DNA of 8,166 bases from an uncultured Eubacteriales bacterium (GTDB lineage Bacteria; Bacillota; Clostridia; Oscillospirales; Oscillospiraceae): positions 1-8,166 of the forward strand of contig UQZA01000056.1 of the NCBI GenBank assembly GCA_900545515.1, read 5' to 3'. A program made the position numbers and the translations under genes. The notes beneath the pieces are model-generated. The model was not told the DNA's origin, searched no databases, and worked only from the letters and a program-made list of their open reading frames with translations. The stretch's first letter is position 1. Every line of letters begins with the position of its first letter. Positions 5,243 to 8,166 of the stretch are shown piece after piece.

Positions 5243-6631
5243 ATGCTGAAGAAATATATTGGAGATAGGAAGTTTTATGCCACGGTGATGGCTGTGGCGG
5301 TGCCCATCATGATTCAGAACGCCATTACCAATTTTGTAGGTATGCTGGATAACATCATGGTGGGGCAAGTGGGAACGGCTCAAATGAGCGGTGTGGCCAT
5401 TGTGAACCAGCTGCTCTTTGTATTCAACCTGTGTATTTTTGGCGCGGTGTCCGGAGTGGGAATTTTCACCGCTCAATTTGCGGGCTCCCAGGATCACGTC
5501 GGCGTCCGGCACACCTTTCGCTTCAAGATTCTGGTGTGCCTGCTGCTGACGGCCCTGGGGACGGCGCTGTTTCTTCTGGCTGGAGAGCCGCTGATCCGGC
5601 TATATCTCAAGGGAGAGGGGAAGGTGCAGGATGCCGGGCTGTTTTTGGGCTATGGCATGGATTACCTGAAGGTGATGCTCTTTGGCCTGCTGCCCTTCGC
5701 TCTGGCCAATGCCTATTCCGGAACATTGCGGGAGACGGGGCAGACCTTGGTTCCCATGGCGGCGGGCATTGGGGCTGTGCTGGTGAACCTGGTTTTGAAT
5801 TACATCCTGATTTTTGGACATTTTGGCGTACGGGCTATGGGTGTTCGGGGCGCGGCTCTGGCCACGGTGGTTTCCCGGTATGTGGAGTTGGCCATTGTGG
5901 CCCTTTGGACTCACACGCACGGGGAGAAAGAGCCCTTCATCCGTGGGGCCTTTCGCTCTATGTTTATCCCGAAGCAGCTGACCGGACGGATCCTAGTTAA
6001 GGGTATGCCCCTGCTGGTCAACGAGGCGCTTTGGGCCAGTGGCATGGCCTTTTTGAATCAGTGCTATTCTCTGCGGAGCCTGGACGTGGTGGCGGCCACC
6101 AACATTGCCAGCACCATCTGGAACGTATTCAGCGTTTCCTTCCTGGCCATGGGCAACGCCGTTGGCATTCTCATCGGCCAGAAGCTGGGGGCGGGGGAGC
6201 CAGAGGAAGAGGTGCGCAGTGCGGACCGGAAGCTCATTGCTTTTTCCGTGGTGTTTTGCCTGGGCTTTGGGGTTGCGCTGGCGGCGCTCTCCCGAGTTTT
6301 CCCCCAGATTTACAATACGACGGATACGGTGCGAAGCCTGGCTGCCAGCTTCATCTGCATCAGCGCTCTGTTTATGCCCTTCTGCGCCTACACCAATGCG
6401 GCCTATTTCACCCTCCGGTCCGGTGGGAAGACCCTGGTGACATTCCTATTTGACAGCTGCTTTGTTTGGTGTGTCTGTGTGCCCTTGGCTTATGTGCTCA
6501 GCAAGTACACGTCCCTTCCCATTGTACCGCTGTACTTTCTGTGTCAAGCTACGGAGACGCTGAAGTGCTTTCTGGGCGGTTATATGCTGAAGCGGGGGTC
6601 CTGGATTCAGAACATCGTTCAGGCCAGCTGA
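5243..6631 (+). CDS. MATE-family multidrug/cation efflux transporter
   Basis: The 462-residue product is an integral membrane protein with about 12 hydrophobic segments. Its length is typical of MATE antiporters, which expel drugs or metabolites using a Na+ or H+ gradient. The N-terminal block VPIMIQNAITNFVGMLDNIM with the following VGQVG is characteristic of TM1 of the family. The equivalent place in the second half, LVNEALWASG near the middle of the protein, reflects the usual two-fold repeat. GTLRETGQT is the typical loop after TM5. The start at 5243 has GAGG (5234-5237) 5 nt upstream and begins right before TM1. The frame stays open upstream to 5036, but that would overlap nagA and add a non-membrane tail. 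The gene lies 134 nt after nagA behind a terminator, so a functional link with amino sugars is not implied. The substrate is unknown. Confidence 0.9.
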   Translation: MLKKYIGDRKFYATVMAVAVPIMIQNAITNFVGMLDNIMVGQVGTAQMSGVAIVNQLLFVFNLCIFGAVSGVGIFTAQFAGSQDHVGVRHTFRFKILVCLLLTALGTALFLLAGEPLIRLYLKGEGKVQDAGLFLGYGMDYLKVMLFGLLPFALANAYSGTLRETGQTLVPMAAGIGAVLVNLVLNYILIFGHFGVRAMGVRGAALATVVSRYVELAIVALWTHTHGEKEPFIRGAFRSMFIPKQLTGRILVKGMPLLVNEALWASGMAFLNQCYSLRSLDVVAATNIASTIWNVFSVSFLAMGNAVGILIGQKLGAGEPEEEVRSADRKLIAFSVVFCLGFGVALAALSRVFPQIYNTTDTVRSLAASFICISALFMPFCAYTNAAYFTLRSGGKTLVTFLFDSCFVWCVCVPLAYVLSKYTSLPIVPLYFLCQATETLKCFLGGYMLKRGSWIQNIVQAS

Positions 6632-6718
6632 GCCCCATCGGGAATTTTTGGGACAGCCGTATAGTTTTTCTGGTTTTAGCAAACAATACCTCTGCACATG
6701 TTAAAGGAGGTATTTTCC

Positions 6719-7975
6719 ATGACTCATCGTCCCTTTTCCCTGAGCCGTCGGGGCAGGCGGTTCCTGGCGCTGGCTTTGGCCGCGTGCATGCTGTGCGCGG
6801 CGCTGCCCCAAGCTCTGGCAGCCAACCCGGAGGTGGATGCCGGGATGGTTTATTGTTTCCAGTCGGCCGAATTTCAAACGGGGGCTTCTGACGACCTCAC
6901 CGGCATCTGCGTCACAGGCGTTCCCCAGAGCGGTCTGGGCACCGTGCAGCTGGGGAGCCGGGTCATTCTCCCTGGGGACATCCTGACTACGGGGCAGCTG
7001 GACGCCATGACCTTTCATCCAGCCTCTGCCGGCGGCCAGGAGGCACAGCTCACCTACCTGCCCATTTATGGTAACCGGGTGGAGAAGGAGGCCGTCATGA
7101 CCATCTCCATCCGCAGCAAGGAAAATCAGGCGCCGGTGGCAGAGAGCACGGCTTTGGAAACCTACAAAAACCTGGAAGCCACCGGCACCCTCACCGCCAC
7201 GGACCCGGAGGGGGGGAAGCTGACCTTCACTGTGGTACAGGCCCCCAAACGGGGCGAGGTGACCATTGGAGAGGACGGCGCTTTCACCTATACGCCCAAG
7301 AAAAACAAGGTGGGGAAGGACTCCTTCAGCTTTACCGCTACCGATGAGGCGGGAGCCGTGTCCAACGAAGCAACGGTGACCATTGAAATCCTGAAGCCCT
7401 TGGACAACACCACCTATCAGGACATGACCCAGACGGCCCATGAGTTCGAGGCCCTGTGGATGAAAAACACCGGCCTCTTTTCTGGCTCCCAGGTGGCGGG
7501 TGAGAACTGCTTTGGGCCGGAGGAAACGGTGACCCGGGGCGACTTCCTGGCTATGGTGATGAAGCTTTTGGAAATTCCCCTGGAATCCACGGCCACCAGC
7601 TCTGGCTTTGCCGATGAGGCCGATGCGCCGGACTGGCTCCTGCCGTATCTGGCTACGGCCATGCGCCTGGGGGTGGTGTCCGGCTCCCGGGAGGATGGCA
7701 AGGTGGTATTCCGTCCCAACGATGCCATTACAGGCGCAGAGGCTGCTGTGATGCTGCAAAATGTCTTGCTGCTCCCGGTTCCTGCTTCGAAGACGGAGGA
7801 GGTGGCGGCTCCCGCCTGGGCCCAGGACTCTGTCCAGGCTATGACTGCGGGAGGCGTCTGCCTGCCTGATGCGGATGCATCTGTCACCCGGCTAGATGCT
7901 GCTGTGATGCTCTACCGGGTCAGCAAGCTGGCGGAAACAGCTCCCGGCCTGGAGGTCTTCCGGCGGGCGGAGTAA
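6719..7975 (+). CDS. Secreted surface protein with cadherin/Ig-like and SLH repeats
   Basis: The 418-residue product starts with a signal peptide: basic MTHRPFSLSRRGRR, a hydrophobic core, and an ALA site with likely cleavage after residue 34. Residues about 40-132 form a beta-rich region (VTGVPQSGLGTVQLG, then GDILTTGQLDAMTFHPA) resembling bacterial cadherin-like domains. A clearer cadherin/Big_9-like domain follows at about 137-225 (NQAPVAEST, TATDPEGGKLTF, GAFTYTPKK, DSFSFTATDEAG). Three degenerate SLH repeats follow at about 230-285, 296-352 and 358-402, with SLH signature positions TRGDF, TGAEA and TRLDA. SLH repeats normally bind secondary cell-wall polymer, so the protein should sit on the cell surface. 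AAAGGAGG (6703-6710) lies 8 nt from the ATG at 6719. An in-frame ATG at 6698 is upstream of that site and is rejected. The 87-nt gap after the MATE gene shows no clear terminator or promoter. The specific role is unknown. Confidence 0.82.
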   Translation: MTHRPFSLSRRGRRFLALALAACMLCAALPQALAANPEVDAGMVYCFQSAEFQTGASDDLTGICVTGVPQSGLGTVQLGSRVILPGDILTTGQLDAMTFHPASAGGQEAQLTYLPIYGNRVEKEAVMTISIRSKENQAPVAESTALETYKNLEATGTLTATDPEGGKLTFTVVQAPKRGEVTIGEDGAFTYTPKKNKVGKDSFSFTATDEAGAVSNEATVTIEILKPLDNTTYQDMTQTAHEFEALWMKNTGLFSGSQVAGENCFGPEETVTRGDFLAMVMKLLEIPLESTATSSGFADEADAPDWLLPYLATAMRLGVVSGSREDGKVVFRPNDAITGAEAAVMLQNVLLLPVPASKTEEVAAPAWAQDSVQAMTAGGVCLPDADASVTRLDAAVMLYRVSKLAETAPGLEVFRRAE

Positions 7976-7988
7976 GCGCAAAGGGAGA

Positions 7989-8026
7989 ACCTGGGTGTCT
8001 CAAGACAATTTTGAGACACCCCAGGT
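7989..8026 (+). terminator. Near-perfect stem-loop after the SLH protein gene
   Basis: ACCTGGGTGTCTCAA (7989-8003) pairs along its full 15 nt with 8011-8026, with a single bulged C and a 7-nt loop. It starts 14 nt after the stop codon, as a terminator would, but no T-run follows it (ACATAGGCAG). It may mark the 3' end of the message by stabilising it or through Rho-independent termination of low efficiency. It also separates the gene from the tRNA promoter. Confidence 0.55.
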
Positions 8027-8071
8027 ACATAGGCAGTGTGGAGAAATCTTTCATTTTTTGCGTTTTGCGTC

Positions 8072-8099
8072 TTGACAAATTCCCGATTCCTGCTATAAT
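8072..8099 (+). promoter_or_regulatory. Strong promoter of the tRNA-Gly gene
   Basis: A perfect TTGACA (8072-8077), a 16-nt spacer and a perfect TATAAT (8094-8099), preceded by TGC as an extended -10, form a near-consensus sigma-A promoter. Transcription would start near 8106, only about 7 nt before the tRNA. This is as expected for a highly expressed stable RNA. Confidence 0.9.
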
Positions 8100-8112
8100 A
8101 ATGAACGTTCCT

Positions 8113-8166
8113 GCGGGTGTAGCTCATCCGGTAGAGCGCCACCTTGCCAAGGTGGAGGTAGCGAGT
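8113..8166 (+). tRNA. tRNA-Gly (GCC anticodon), 3' end cut by the window
   Basis: The acceptor 5' strand GCGGGTG (8113-8119) is followed by a D arm with stem GCTC/GAGC (8122-8125 with 8134-8137) and an 8-nt loop. The anticodon arm has stem CCACC/GGTGG (8139-8143 with 8151-8155) and loop TTGCCAA, which places GCC at 8146-8148. A 5-nt variable loop AGGTA and the first T-stem strand GCGAG (8161-8165) come next. The T loop, acceptor 3' strand and CCA lie beyond the window, so only about 54 of 74 nt are present. The GCC anticodon reads GGC and GGU glycine codons. Confidence 0.93.

Noticed and set aside
6701..7759. Open frame on the - strand (352 codons) opposite the SLH protein
   Set aside because: No domain, signal or ribosome binding site is apparent, and the + strand gene has a signal peptide and clear repeat domains.
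1..8166. CRISPR array, insertion sequence or phage genes
   Set aside because: No regularly spaced repeats, transposase motifs, terminal inverted repeats or phage proteins are visible. The tRNA end is cut off, so an attachment site there cannot be judged.

Overview
The window carries six protein genes, all on the + strand, and the first 54 bases of a tRNA-Gly gene. The moderately GC-rich coding sequence, strong AGGAGG-type ribosome binding sites, sigma-A-like promoters, a protein with S-layer homology (SLH) repeats, and the gene families present all suggest a gut-type Firmicute. An Oscillospirales-like Clostridium relative is my guess; the genus cannot be fixed from sequence alone.

Layout. 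Bases 1-181 hold no gene I can support. A promoter (182-210) drives a leader of about 160 nt that contains an intrinsic terminator and a competing antiterminator pairing. The leader precedes a membrane protein of the putative heavy-metal/manganese exporter family (378-1226). A second promoter (1272-1300) and a folded leader precede a three-gene amino-sugar cluster. This cluster comprises an N-acetylhexosamine 1-kinase (nahK, 1413-2483), a ROK-family sugar kinase-like protein with an extra N-terminal domain (2506-3888), and N-acetylglucosamine-6-phosphate deacetylase (nagA, 3981-5108). A terminator-like hairpin lies between the ROK gene and nagA. A second, stronger one, set inside a larger possible fold, lies between nagA and a MATE-family efflux transporter (5243-6631). 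Next is a secreted protein with cadherin/Ig-like and SLH repeats (6719-7975), a near-perfect 15-bp stem-loop, and a strong extended -10 promoter for the tRNA-Gly(GCC) gene cut by the window edge.

How the genes work together. NahK and NagA both act on N-acetylhexosamines freed from mucin, milk or cell-wall glycans. NahK makes the 1-phosphate. NagA deacetylates GlcNAc-6-phosphate towards glucosamine-6-phosphate and glycolysis. The ROK protein may supply the 6-phosphorylation step, but its substrate cannot be read from sequence. The metal exporter, MATE transporter and surface protein appear to be independent transcription units. The most interesting parts are non-coding: the attenuator-like leader of the metal exporter, the folded nahK leader, and the two hairpins bracketing nagA. 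I found no mobile element, CRISPR array or clearly new multi-gene system.
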